Shown here: piece after piece, positions 45,931-60,376 of the stretch | Layout: every line of letters starts with the position of its first letter | Numbering within the stretch: position 1 is the stretch's first letter | Assembly (NCBI GenBank): GCA_963795415.1 | Contig: CAWCHQ010000001.1 | Coordinates: forward strand, 1,178,001-1,242,000 | Direction: 5' to 3' | Source: CAVSUZ01 sp963795415 | GTDB taxonomy: Bacteria > Pseudomonadota > Alphaproteobacteria > Acetobacterales > Acetobacteraceae | Length of the DNA: 64,000 nucleotides | Notes under the pieces: model-generated | Seen by the model: only the letters and a program-made list of their open reading frames with translations | What the model was told of the DNA's origin: nothing | The model's database searches: none | Program-made: the position numbers and the translations under genes

Positions 45931-46039
45931 TCTAGTATCGACTTTCTCTGAAAGTCGATACGCCGCTTGCTGTCTGAGCATCCGATTCACGCAGAGAAGC
46001 GTGCGCGCTTCGCGACCCACGCTTCTCTGCGATCGGATA
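45903..46039. repeat. Three consecutive hairpins next to repeat C
   Basis: CCGGGCTG/CAGCCCGG (45903-45929); perfect 12-bp stem GTATCGACTTTC/GAAAGTCGATAC with a 3-base loop (45935-45961); and a long stem with GCAGAGAAGCGTG/CACGCTTCTCTGC (45991-46030) capped outside by ATCCGAT/ATCGGAT (45980-46038). Repeat C copy 2 follows at once, making five hairpins in about 245 bases. Confidence 0.8.
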
Positions 46040-46145
46040 CTAAGCAGACTTTCGTGGCTTGTGCCACGCAAGTCTGCTTAGAAGTTGTTGAAGACGCATC
46101 ATCTTATCGGCGGAGCGCCGAAAGGCTCCGCCGGATGATGCTTAG
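46040..46145. repeat. Dispersed double-hairpin repeat, family C, copy 2
   Basis: CTAAGCAGACTTTCGTGGCT with its inverted partner up to CTTAG (46040-46081), then GCATCATC ... GATGATGC around CGGCGGAGCG/CGCTCCGCCG-like arms. It lies just 3' of the lipoprotein gene ending at 46164. Confidence 0.8.
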
Positions 46146-46163
46146 ACAGTTAGGCACGCTGGC

Positions 46164-46616
46164 TCAGCCTGCGGAGGGACCCATCAGGGTCGGCACAGGG
46201 CCGGTCTGGATCGAGGCGTTAGAGCAGCCTTGACCCTTGAGGACGCCATTGAAGGCGCCGTCAGGTGAAGTGGAACCGGTCACGACTCCCACCGGCCCGT
46301 CACCATCGAGGTTTGTCAGTGTGATCTGGAACTGGCCGGAGGGGTCGACCGAGCCGGTCGCCTGACTGACGCCACTGGCATTGGTAAAGAAGAAGTAACC
46401 AACCAGCGAATTGTCGTGTTTGCGGTCGATGTACCAGCGGATTGCGGGGCAACCTGGTGTGGTGCCTCGGGCTGAGTCGGTATAGGCGACGGCTGTGGTC
46501 GGGGTGCCGGGTGGAGGGGCTGCGGCCGTTGCGGCCGGCGGCGTAGCGCCCGGCTGGGTGCAGGCAGAAGCGAGGGCGCATATGGCGCCGATCGCGGAAA
46601 GCTGAGTAAGTTTCAT
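46164..46616 (-). CDS. Small lipoprotein, tandem paralogue 1
   Basis: A 150-residue protein with a lipoprotein signal (MKLTQLSAIGAICALASAC). After a Pro/Ala-rich linker comes a domain shared with the gene at 46660-47121: CPAIRWYIDRK, GYFFFTNASGVSQATGS, ITLTNLDGDGPVGVVTG and the ending LMGPSAG, with a conserved late cysteine (GQGCSN). The function is unknown. It has diverged in its export signal from its paralogue, being lipid-anchored. Confidence 0.75.
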   Translation of the reverse strand: MKLTQLSAIGAICALASACTQPGATPPAATAAAPPPGTPTTAVAYTDSARGTTPGCPAIRWYIDRKHDNSLVGYFFFTNASGVSQATGSVDPSGQFQITLTNLDGDGPVGVVTGSTSPDGAFNGVLKGQGCSNASIQTGPVPTLMGPSAG

Positions 46617-46659
46617 CCTTATGTCTCCCCCAAGGTGTCAGTCAGCTCTGGTTCCTTGA

Positions 46660-47121
46660 TCAGCCGGCGCTGGGGCCCATCAAGGGCTGCGACGGGGTCA
46701 TGTTAAGCTGGAGATTGGCGCAACCCTGACCGGTCAGTTCACCATTTATCAGCCCATTCGGACCGCGACGGCCCGTTGCTACGCCCACAGGTCCGTTGCC
46801 GCTGAGATTGGTCAAGGTGATCCGGAAACGGCCCTGGCGATCGATACTGCCGTTTGCTTTGCTGACGCCGCTGGCATCGGTGTAGAAGAAATAACCCCAG
46901 ATTTGTCCGCTGGCACTTCTGGCGAGATACCATTGGATTCCGGGGCAGGTCGGCGCCGCGGTGCTGACAGGAGCCTTCTGTCCTGCGGGCGGGAGGTACA
47001 CGGCGTTTGGTGACATCGCGCCCTGGGCGAACGCGCCATTGGCGCCGGCAGTGACACCGACGGCGCCAACGGCCGCCCAAAAAGCCGCGCGGCCTAAGCT
47101 ATAGCTTATGCTGCGAAACAT
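46660..47121 (-). CDS. Small exported protein, tandem paralogue 2
   Basis: A 153-residue protein with a cleavable signal (about residues 1-33, GANGAFAQ). The domain CPGIQWYLARS, GYFFYTDASGVSKANGS, ITLTNLSGNGPVGVATG, GQGCAN and LMGPSAG matches the following gene along its length. It is probably soluble in the periplasm or secreted, whereas its partner is a lipoprotein. The two are 43 bases apart and form a likely operon. Unknown family. Confidence 0.75.
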   Translation of the reverse strand: MFRSISYSLGRAAFWAAVGAVGVTAGANGAFAQGAMSPNAVYLPPAGQKAPVSTAAPTCPGIQWYLARSASGQIWGYFFYTDASGVSKANGSIDRQGRFRITLTNLSGNGPVGVATGRRGPNGLINGELTGQGCANLQLNMTPSQPLMGPSAG

Positions 47122-47330
47122 CTCCTGTCTCCTTCCTAAGTTCTTCAGGCATCTCGGCAGAGCCGGCCGGATTTAGGCAAAACGGGTCGTTATTGTATTT
47201 TTTTCTTGTTGCCTAGAGGATAAGCCGTTCTCGGCCGGCTGCCTGTGCAAATTTGGCACAGTGTTGCCTGTTGGGCCCGAAGGTGAAGGCGGGTGGATCG
47301 CAGGGCTGATGATGGCTCATTAAACGTGGC
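47122..47330. other. Non-coding spacer upstream of small exported proteins
   Basis: About 200 bases containing an AT-rich stretch (TTATTGTATTTTTTTCTTG, about 47191-47209) that probably holds the minus-strand promoter of the paired small genes. No gene or strong hairpin was found. Confidence 0.5.
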
Positions 47331-47399
47331 ATGATAGGTGAACGCGACCCGTCCCAGCTCCCAAAAACCGAACTGCGTGGCAATTTCGGTACTGTTGTC

Positions 47400-47645
47400 T
47401 CATGCAGAGAGGCACGGCGGAACGACCGGCTGAAGCCGGGCGGCCGCCAGGTTCGGTGCCAGCGTGATTGCGAGCGGGCAGGAGCAGCTGTGGGGGCCGA
47501 ATGTCGGGGTGGGCTTATCAGCGGGCGCGACGGGGTTCCCAAAGACGCGATTTCGATCCAGGGTTGGGAGATGCATCTGCTGGTTCCGACCGGTCCCGGT
47601 GTGCGGGAGCCGCAGAACCGGCGGGTTGAGATTATTATCCGTTAG
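47400..47645 (+). pseudogene. OmpA-like C-terminal remnant
   Basis: The frame ends GVPKDAISIQGWEMHLLVPT followed by GVREPQNRRVEIIIR and TAG, the classical end of an OmpA/MotB peptidoglycan-binding domain. The region before it loses the family pattern and contains no signal peptide, so only a 3' remnant survives. It ends 46 bases before the pqiB start. Confidence 0.65.
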
Positions 47646-47691
47646 GGGGGGACTGCACGCTCGTGATCGACGGCCCAGGTCTGGTAATCCA

Positions 47692-49383
47692 GTGTCCACG
47701 GTAATCCATCCGGCGGGTTCGGTGCGGGCGCGCGTGACGCGGCGCGGGCGCTTTTCGCCGATCTGGCTTATCCCCGTCATCACGCTTCTCGTGGGCGGCT
47801 ACCTTGCCTGGAACACGCTTTCGAAGCGCGGGCCGACGATAACCATCACCTTCGAAGGCGGCGAGGGTTTGCAGGCCGGCCAGTCGCACATCAAGCACAA
47901 GGATGTGGATTTGGGTCTGGTGACCAGCGTGGTATTGAGCCCGGATGCGTCGCACGTGATTGTTACAGCCGAAATGAGCAGGGCGGCGGCGCGGTTTTTG
48001 ACGGATCGGACGAGGTTCTGGGTTGTGACGCCGCGACTGTTTGCGGGCAGCATCTCGGGGCTCGATACACTTATCTCCGGCGCGTATATCGAGCTGCTTC
48101 CGTCGGAAACGAGCGGCGCCAGGGCAATGCATTTCACCGGCCTGGAGAATCCGCCGGTTCTTACATCCAATGTGCCGGGGCACACGTTCCTGCTGCACGC
48201 GGCCCGCATTGGCTCTGTGAATGTTGGCTCTCCGGTCTTTTACCGCGGCATCAATGTGGGGACGGTACTTGGGTGGGATCTTGGGGACATGGCGAAGGAC
48301 GTGACGATTCATGCCTTCGTCCGGGCGCCATTCGATGCTTACGTTCATGAGGGATCGCGGTTCTGGAATGCCTCCGGCGTTTCGGTGAAGCTGGGCGGAG
48401 GTGGGGTGCAGGTGCAGTTGGAATCGCTCAAGGCCCTGCTGCTGGGCGGTCTGGCTTTTGACACCACACCGGAGGCGTTGAAGACGCCGGTCAGCACGGC
48501 CAACGAGGTATTCCCGCTTTTTGTGAATGAGGAGGATGCGCAGAACGCCTCCTACGAGCGGCGGATCCCCGCGATGGGGTATTTCCCGGGTTCGGTCGCG
48601 GGGCTGGCGGCGGGTTCGCCGGTGACGTTCCATGGGATCCGCATCGGGGAGGTGACCGGCGTCTCGATAGAGTACGATCCCGCGACCGATACGATACGAA
48701 CCCCGGTTCGCTTTGAGGTGCAACCGCAACGAATTGCAAACAGCGAAGCGGCCGCCAGGCGGGGGCCGCTTGGCAACGCCGAATTCATGGTGCAGCACGG
48801 GATGCGTGCGCAGATCACCAGTTCCAATCTTCTGACCGGAGAGATGGCGGTTTCGCTTGACTTCTTTCCGAACGCGCCGCCTGCCAGCGTTTCCGTGCAT
48901 GACGGGGTTATTGTTTTTCCGACCGTCGCGGGCCAGTTCGCCGATCTCAGCCGGTCGGTGAATGACCTGCTGGCCAAGGTCAATCAGATGCCGTTTGAGC
49001 AGATCGGCAACAATCTGGATGCACTTCTGGTTGGGGCGAACGCCATGACGAGCGGGCCGGAGACCAAGGAGGCGTTGCAGTCGCTGTCGGCCATGTTGAA
49101 GGATACCCAGGCGCTGATGAAGCGGCTCGATACCTCCCTGACGCCGGCGTTGCGCGATTTGCCGGCGATGACCGCGAGCCTGCAAGCGATGCTGGCCAAT
49201 ACGAACAAGCTGGTGTTGTCCACCAACGCCGGTTACGGAGATAATTCCAGCTTCCACCGCGACCTTCAACACATGATGTCGCAGCTCAGTGACATGGTGC
49301 AGTCGTTGCGGGTGTTGGCCGATCTGCTCAACCGCCACCCGGAAGCGCTGATCCGAGGACGAGCCAACGCCGGGGCAGAGTGA
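47692..49383 (+). CDS. pqiB: PqiB-like MCE-domain intermembrane transport protein
   Basis: About 563 residues. An N-terminal membrane anchor (IWLIPVITLLVGGYLAW) is followed by three MCE domains, beginning near ITFEGGEGLQAGQSHIKHKD, HAARIGSVNVGSPVFYRGIN and AGLAAGSPVTFHGIRIGEV. Such proteins build a periplasmic tube carrying lipids between the membranes. The start is a GTG at 47692 since upstream in-frame sequence belongs to the OmpA remnant. The stop overlaps the ATG of pqiC. A C-terminal helical tail of about 130 residues is normal for PqiB. Confidence 0.88.
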   Translation: MSTVIHPAGSVRARVTRRGRFSPIWLIPVITLLVGGYLAWNTLSKRGPTITITFEGGEGLQAGQSHIKHKDVDLGLVTSVVLSPDASHVIVTAEMSRAAARFLTDRTRFWVVTPRLFAGSISGLDTLISGAYIELLPSETSGARAMHFTGLENPPVLTSNVPGHTFLLHAARIGSVNVGSPVFYRGINVGTVLGWDLGDMAKDVTIHAFVRAPFDAYVHEGSRFWNASGVSVKLGGGGVQVQLESLKALLLGGLAFDTTPEALKTPVSTANEVFPLFVNEEDAQNASYERRIPAMGYFPGSVAGLAAGSPVTFHGIRIGEVTGVSIEYDPATDTIRTPVRFEVQPQRIANSEAAARRGPLGNAEFMVQHGMRAQITSSNLLTGEMAVSLDFFPNAPPASVSVHDGVIVFPTVAGQFADLSRSVNDLLAKVNQMPFEQIGNNLDALLVGANAMTSGPETKEALQSLSAMLKDTQALMKRLDTSLTPALRDLPAMTASLQAMLANTNKLVLSTNAGYGDNSSFHRDLQHMMSQLSDMVQSLRVLADLLNRHPEALIRGRANAGAE

Positions 49384-49985
49384 TGCGCGGCTTCCCCCGC
49401 AGGAGGCTTCTGCTGGCGGCGGGGGCGGGCGTGGTTGTTTCGGCATGCAGTTCGCCGAACCCGTCACTTTATACACTCGCACCGGTGCAGGGGACGGTGG
49501 CAGGGGGCGGTCCGAAGGTTGTCGTGCTGCATCAGATCTCGGTCGCCCGGTATCTGGAGCGGCCGGAGATCGTGCGGTCATCGGAGAATTACCGGCTGGA
49601 CGTCGCGGGGAACGACATGTGGGGAGAACCGATTGCGCCCATGATCGGCCGGATTCTGGCTGCCGATCTGACCCAGCGGATGCCGGGAACGACCTTCATC
49701 ACCAGCAACGGCGCCATTTCTGCGCAAGGGAATGCCGCCGTTGAGGTGAATATCCAGCGCATGGATACCGGCGCATCGGGCGCACTGGTCTTCGCGGCGC
49801 AGGCGGCGGTGGAATTCACCGCGCCCCGGCAGGCCGAAGCGACGCGGACGATCAACACGACCGTGCCGGTAGCATCAACCGCCACTGCCGATGAAGTGCG
49901 CGCCATGAGCATTGCGATCGGCCAGCTTGCCGACGCGATCGCGCAGATGCTGCGGGAGGCCGGTTCACGCGCCGGCAGGGTGTAA
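49383..49985 (+). CDS. pqiC: PqiC-like ABC transport auxiliary lipoprotein
   Basis: A 200-residue protein. MRGFPRRRLLLAAGAGVVVS leads to a lipobox Cys (SAC). The mature domain (YTLAPV, LDVAGNDMWGEPIAPMIGRI, ADLTQRMPG) is the ABC-type transport auxiliary fold. It anchors the MCE tube at the outer membrane. TGATG overlap with pqiB, and pqiA follows after 7 bases. Confidence 0.85.
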   Translation: MRGFPRRRLLLAAGAGVVVSACSSPNPSLYTLAPVQGTVAGGGPKVVVLHQISVARYLERPEIVRSSENYRLDVAGNDMWGEPIAPMIGRILAADLTQRMPGTTFITSNGAISAQGNAAVEVNIQRMDTGASGALVFAAQAAVEFTAPRQAEATRTINTTVPVASTATADEVRAMSIAIGQLADAIAQMLREAGSRAGRV

Positions 49986-49992
49986 GCGGAGG

Positions 49993-51339
49993 ATGGCAGC
50001 AGGAACGCTTTCCGATGAGGATGTACTGGGGCTTCCGCTGCCGGAGGCGACCACGCCGTCGCGGCTGCGAGAGTGTTTCGATTGCGGCCAATACCAGGTG
50101 GTGCCGGCGATGGCGCCCGGTCATGCTGCGCGGTGCATCCGTTGTGACGCCGTTCTGCGCCGCTCGAGGCGAGATCCTCTCGGGCGGGGGCTTGCGCTCA
50201 ATCTGACGGCGCTTGTGCTGCTGGTGATCAGTTGCACGACGAGCCTTATGACTGTCAGCACATTCGGGATGTATCGAACCGCCACCGTGTTTTCGGGCCC
50301 GCTGGGTTTTGGCCGTGACGGGGTCTGGGAGCTGGCGATGGTGGTTGCCTGTCTGACGATTGCCGTACCTTTGTTGCGTCTGGTTTTTGTCGGTTACGTT
50401 CTGATTGGGCTGCGTTTGCCCCGGTCGCCCATGCATCTGCGAACGGTTTTTCGGTGGGCCGAGCGGCTGCGCCCCTGGGCGATGGTTGATGTGTTCCTGA
50501 TCGGTGTGTTTGTTGCGTATGCCGAGCTGCCCGATTTGGTGCACTCCCGTCTCGGCACTGCGATGTATTCGCTGATCGCGTTGATGGTCGCGATGGTAGC
50601 CGCCGATGCCGTGCTGGATCGTCAGTCGGTGTGGGAGGAGATGGAGTTTCGCGGCATTGCCGAGGAGGAGGACGCGCAGCCTGCAGGGATCGTTGCTGCT
50701 TCGCAGGGCGATGCGGCGGTTGTCGCCTGCCACGCGTGTGGTTTCGTCAGTCTGCATGGGGCCGAGGCAGTGCCGGGGTGTCCTCGGTGTGGTGCGCGGC
50801 TGGAGGAGCGCAAGCCCAACAGCATAGCCCGCACCAGGGCGCTGCTGATCGCTGCGGCGATGCTTTACATTCCCGCCAATACGCTTCCGGTGCTTGCGTT
50901 CGTCTCGCTTGGATCGGGATCACCGCACACCATTCTTGGTGGTGCGCGCGAACTGCTGAATGCTGGCCTGTGGCCGCTGGCGCTGCTGGTGTTCCTGGCC
51001 AGCATTGCGGTGCCGTGCCTGAAGATTCTGGGGCTGACGATTCTGCTTGTTACGACCGGGCGCGCCGCGGCGTGGCAGTTGCGTCAGCGCACGGTCCTGT
51101 TCCGGATCGTGGGCACTATCGGCCGCTGGTCGATGATCGACATTTTCATGGAATCGGTTCTGATCGGTCTGGTGCAGTTCGGCGCGGTCGTGACGATCGG
51201 GCCGGGTTTTGGCGCAGTGGCGTTTGCGGGCGTGGTGATTTTGACGATGTTCGCGGCGGAGTCATTCGATCCGAGACTGATGTGGGATGCCGCCCGCCCT
51301 GAGACAGTTACGCCCGCCGTGCAGCTTCGATCGGGATGA
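49993..51339 (+). CDS. pqiA: PqiA-like inner-membrane protein
   Basis: A 448-residue protein with two copies of a zinc-ribbon plus four-span PqiA module. The first ribbon is CFDCGQYQ ... CIRCDAV, the second CHACGFVS ... CPRCGARL. It probably passes lipid to the MCE protein. The order here is B-C-A instead of the usual A-B-C. A GGAGG lies immediately before the ATG at 49993, an unusually short spacing. It converges on the hybrid kinase, with a 32-base overlap. Confidence 0.88.
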   Translation: MAAGTLSDEDVLGLPLPEATTPSRLRECFDCGQYQVVPAMAPGHAARCIRCDAVLRRSRRDPLGRGLALNLTALVLLVISCTTSLMTVSTFGMYRTATVFSGPLGFGRDGVWELAMVVACLTIAVPLLRLVFVGYVLIGLRLPRSPMHLRTVFRWAERLRPWAMVDVFLIGVFVAYAELPDLVHSRLGTAMYSLIALMVAMVAADAVLDRQSVWEEMEFRGIAEEEDAQPAGIVAASQGDAAVVACHACGFVSLHGAEAVPGCPRCGARLEERKPNSIARTRALLIAAAMLYIPANTLPVLAFVSLGSGSPHTILGGARELLNAGLWPLALLVFLASIAVPCLKILGLTILLVTTGRAAAWQLRQRTVLFRIVGTIGRWSMIDIFMESVLIGLVQFGAVVTIGPGFGAVAFAGVVILTMFAAESFDPRLMWDAARPETVTPAVQLRSG

Positions 51340-52996
51340 CATTGACGGCCGCCGGCTTTGATTCCAGGACGCGTGCAATGACATCCAGCAGCTCATCCTG
51401 CTGGAAGGGTTTTGCCAGCCTGGGGATTTCGACATCGCCGGATGCTGGGGTGTCGGCATAACCGGTCGTTAAAATGACCGGCAATGAGGGCCAGTTCTGG
51501 TGGAGCTGCCGGGCCAGCTCCAGCCCGGTCATGCCGGGCATTGCCTGATCCGTAATGACGATATCGACGCGCGCACCGAGACGGAGCAGGTCCAGGGCGC
51601 GCTGACCGGAGAGTGCCTCGATGACGGTGTGTCCCGAATCCTCGAGCAGCGCGGCCGTGCTTGCAGCGACGAGCGGATCGTCATCAACCACTAGAATGCG
51701 GCAATGCGGTGTGACCGAGCAGGTTCTGGGTGCGATATCGGCTGAATATTCGCTGGTTTTTTCGGTGACGGGCAGCCAAAGTTGCACTGTGGTTCCTTGG
51801 GCGATCTTGCTGGCGATGCGCATGGCACCACCGGACTGGACCACCAGCCCGTGCACCATCGAAAGGCCTAGGCCGGTTCCCTTGCCGGTGCCCTTGGTTG
51901 TGAAGAAAGGCTCGGTTGCGCGCTTCAATGTTGTTTCATCCATCCCGTTGCCGGTATCGGCAACCGAGACGCGGATGTAATCCTTTCCGGACGGCAGGCC
52001 GGCGACGCCTTCGGCGGCGAGTTCCCGTTCGGCGCCGATCTGCAGATGCCCGCCGTCGGGCATCGCATCGCGCGCATTAAGCGCGAGATTCAGCAAGGCA
52101 AGCTCGAGCTGGTGGGGATCGACGTGAATTGCCGGCAGTTGTGGACCGAAGCCGAGCGCGATGCGAACGGCGGGTCCAATTGTGCGCCGGAGCATTTCCA
52201 CCATGCCTTCGACAAGGGCTGGGAACTCCACTGCCTCAGGCTTGAGTTCCTGCCGCCGCGCAAAAGCCAGCATACGCTTGGTCAGGGTTGCGCCGCGTTC
52301 TGCTCCCTTGATCGCCCCATCGACGAGCCGAACGAGCGCCGGTTCGTCTTGCATACGGCGCTTCAGTAATACCAGATTGCCCAGCACGACCATAAGCAGG
52401 TTGTTGAAGTCGTGGGCGACGCCGCCGGTGAGCTGGCCGATGCTTTCCATTTTTTGCATTTCATGCACCTGGGCAAGCGCGGCCTCGCGTTCACGCGTGC
52501 GCTCCTCCACGCGCTGCTCCAGTTCGGCGTTGGTGCGCGCCAGCTCCGCGGTACGTTCTTCGACCCGGCGTTCCAGTTCCAGGTTCATTTTTTCCAACTG
52601 GCGCGTCTTGCGGTACAGCTCCGCAAAGACCTTGACCTTGGCACGCAGGAGCTCCGGGATAACCGGCACCGGCACGTAGTCCACCGCGCCGGCCGCGTAG
52701 CCCCGCAGCAGGTCGGGCGCGCTCATGTGAATGCCGGAGACGAAGATGATGGCGGTGCGCTGAAAACGAGGGTGCTCACGAATCATCGCCGCCAATTCGA
52801 AACCATCGAGTTCCGGCATCGAGACGTCGGTGAGCACGATTGCGATGTCGTTGCGCAGAAGATATTCCAGTGCTTCCCGGGCTGATCCGGCCTTGATCAG
52901 GTTCTCCCCAAGCTCCTCCAGGATGACCTCGTAGCTGAGGAGTTTTGCAGGCTGGTCATCGACCAGCAGGATGTTGACTTTTTCGTTCGGCGACAT
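51308..52996 (-). CDS. Receiver-histidine kinase-receiver hybrid
   Basis: A 562-residue soluble protein. The first receiver (NILLVDDQPAKLL, phospho-Asp in VLTDVSMPELDG) is followed by a heptad coiled coil (two ERRVEERTAELA-like units). Next come a HisKA-type helix with GGVAHDFNNLL, an ATPase domain (DTGNGMDE, GTGLGLSMVHG) and a C-terminal receiver (ILVVDDDPLVAAS, Asp in VITDQAMPGMTG). It has no membrane segment. It is 12 bases from the giant kinase gene and very likely forms a pathway with it. Confidence 0.9.
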   Translation of the reverse strand: MSPNEKVNILLVDDQPAKLLSYEVILEELGENLIKAGSAREALEYLLRNDIAIVLTDVSMPELDGFELAAMIREHPRFQRTAIIFVSGIHMSAPDLLRGYAAGAVDYVPVPVIPELLRAKVKVFAELYRKTRQLEKMNLELERRVEERTAELARTNAELEQRVEERTREREAALAQVHEMQKMESIGQLTGGVAHDFNNLLMVVLGNLVLLKRRMQDEPALVRLVDGAIKGAERGATLTKRMLAFARRQELKPEAVEFPALVEGMVEMLRRTIGPAVRIALGFGPQLPAIHVDPHQLELALLNLALNARDAMPDGGHLQIGAERELAAEGVAGLPSGKDYIRVSVADTGNGMDETTLKRATEPFFTTKGTGKGTGLGLSMVHGLVVQSGGAMRIASKIAQGTTVQLWLPVTEKTSEYSADIAPRTCSVTPHCRILVVDDDPLVAASTAALLEDSGHTVIEALSGQRALDLLRLGARVDIVITDQAMPGMTGLELARQLHQNWPSLPVILTTGYADTPASGDVEIPRLAKPFQQDELLDVIARVLESKPAAVNVIPIEAARRA

Positions 52997-53008
52997 GGCT
53001 TTTACCGT

Positions 53009-59326
<6,318 letters not shown>

Positions 59327-59497
59327 AATATGCTCCCGGCAGCGCCGTATAAATGACGGGCCGCCCATCCAGCATGCGGATCCGCCGGCGCGATGAACAG
59401 CCGTTCAGGCAGGCCACCATAATGCGCTGGATCAAAGCAGGAAAACGGCGACACAGGCGGCTCACGCTTTGTTTATTACGAGCTGGCGTCAATCCGT

Positions 59498-59764
59498 TTA
59501 GCGGTCCATCGGCCCGAGGTCACGGTTTTTGTGCAGAATGGCCACAACAATCAAGGCGAATGCCGCCAGGCGAACCAGATAGAGCAAGCTTCGCTCCTCC
59601 AGCGGGATGTCGCTCAGAGTCACGACCGCCTGGTTAAGCGCCGGTAGGGCGAAGGCGATCATGAAGGTGACGAGCAGCAGGTCGCGGTGCGCCACCAGAA
59701 GCGCGCGAAGAACAGCCGGCCAGAAATCCGGCCGTGATCATCCCCGACAGAAAGGGGGCAGCAT
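59498..59764 (-). pseudogene. DUF5985-like small membrane protein, broken (gene 2 of a pair)
   Basis: The distal part reads FMIAFALPALNQAVVTLSDI and YLVRLAAFALIVVAILHKNR to a stop at 59498. Upstream the expected FLSGMITAGFLA and LFFARFWWRTRDLL appear in other frames; at least two C residues are missing (GGCTGTTC for GGCCTGTTC, ACCGCGAC for ACCCGCGAC). With these added, it is a two- to three-span protein of about 90 residues. Confidence 0.55.
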
Positions 59765-59769
59765 CCCGC

Positions 59770-60026
59770 TTACAGGTCCCACACGAACCCAAAGATGAGC
59801 ACCGTCAGCACCGCCAGCGAGAGGGCGAAGCGCAGCAGGGTGAGGTCCGTAGCGGGTAACAGAATGACGTCGGTGAAAACAGCAACATTGTTGATTGTCA
59901 AGAACAAAAAGCGGACCCCGCTCCAGAACAGCATCGGAAGCGGGGTGCGCCGGTAGCCGCGCCAGAGAAGCCAGTTACACAGGCCGCTGCTGAGGCCGCA
60001 ATCGCCTTCAACACGCCCAGAGGCAT
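59770..60026 (-). pseudogene. DUF5985-like small membrane protein, broken (gene 1 of a pair)
   Basis: ATG 60026 starts MPLGVLKAIAA; after a one-base loss the next frame reads GLCNWLLWRGYRRTPLPMLF, then WSGVRFLFLTINNVAVFTDV and ends LIFGFVWDL at 59770. The span is 3n+2. The pattern of an RGYRRT box followed by a WSG and NN segment fits DUF5985. It lies 5 bases before the second member, and the pair is probably a heteromeric membrane unit. Confidence 0.55.
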
Positions 60027-60376
60027 TTGTTCGTAAAGTTCGGCCGGGCGGTCAGTTGCACGGTGGACGGGTCCATTGCCATCGGCAAAGGTGGCACATC
60101 TCTGTTGCGACTCCTCAACGAGGGTCTGTTTCCAGTCTGTGCCAAGGTGAGCCGGTTTTCGTCATCGGGGTCCCTGTCGGGTGTCAACCCAAAGGGCAAT
60201 TGCACGACGGGCTGGCTGGATCAGGTCCGGTGGGTGATCGGCATCTTGTTACACAGCATTTATCCGGAGCGGGCCGGGCGTGGCCGCATGCCTTCGCACC
60301 CTGGCCCGACCTCGTTTTCGGGTTTCACCTTTCCGTGAAACGTGCTAGGTTCGGGTACAATTACCGAATCAGGAGA
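60027..60376. promoter_or_regulatory. Upstream region of the Cache kinase with operator-like palindrome
   Basis: No gene is supported in these 350 bases. GTTTCAC (60322-60328) and GTGAAAC (60335-60341) form a perfect 7-bp inverted repeat with a 6-base spacer, followed by a TACAAT -10-like hexamer at 60356. This arrangement would suit repressor or activator control of the kinase gene starting at 60377. Confidence 0.4.

Noticed and set aside
47635..49581. Minus-strand open frame of 648 codons
   Set aside because: Antisense to pqiB; Arg/His-rich text without family features.
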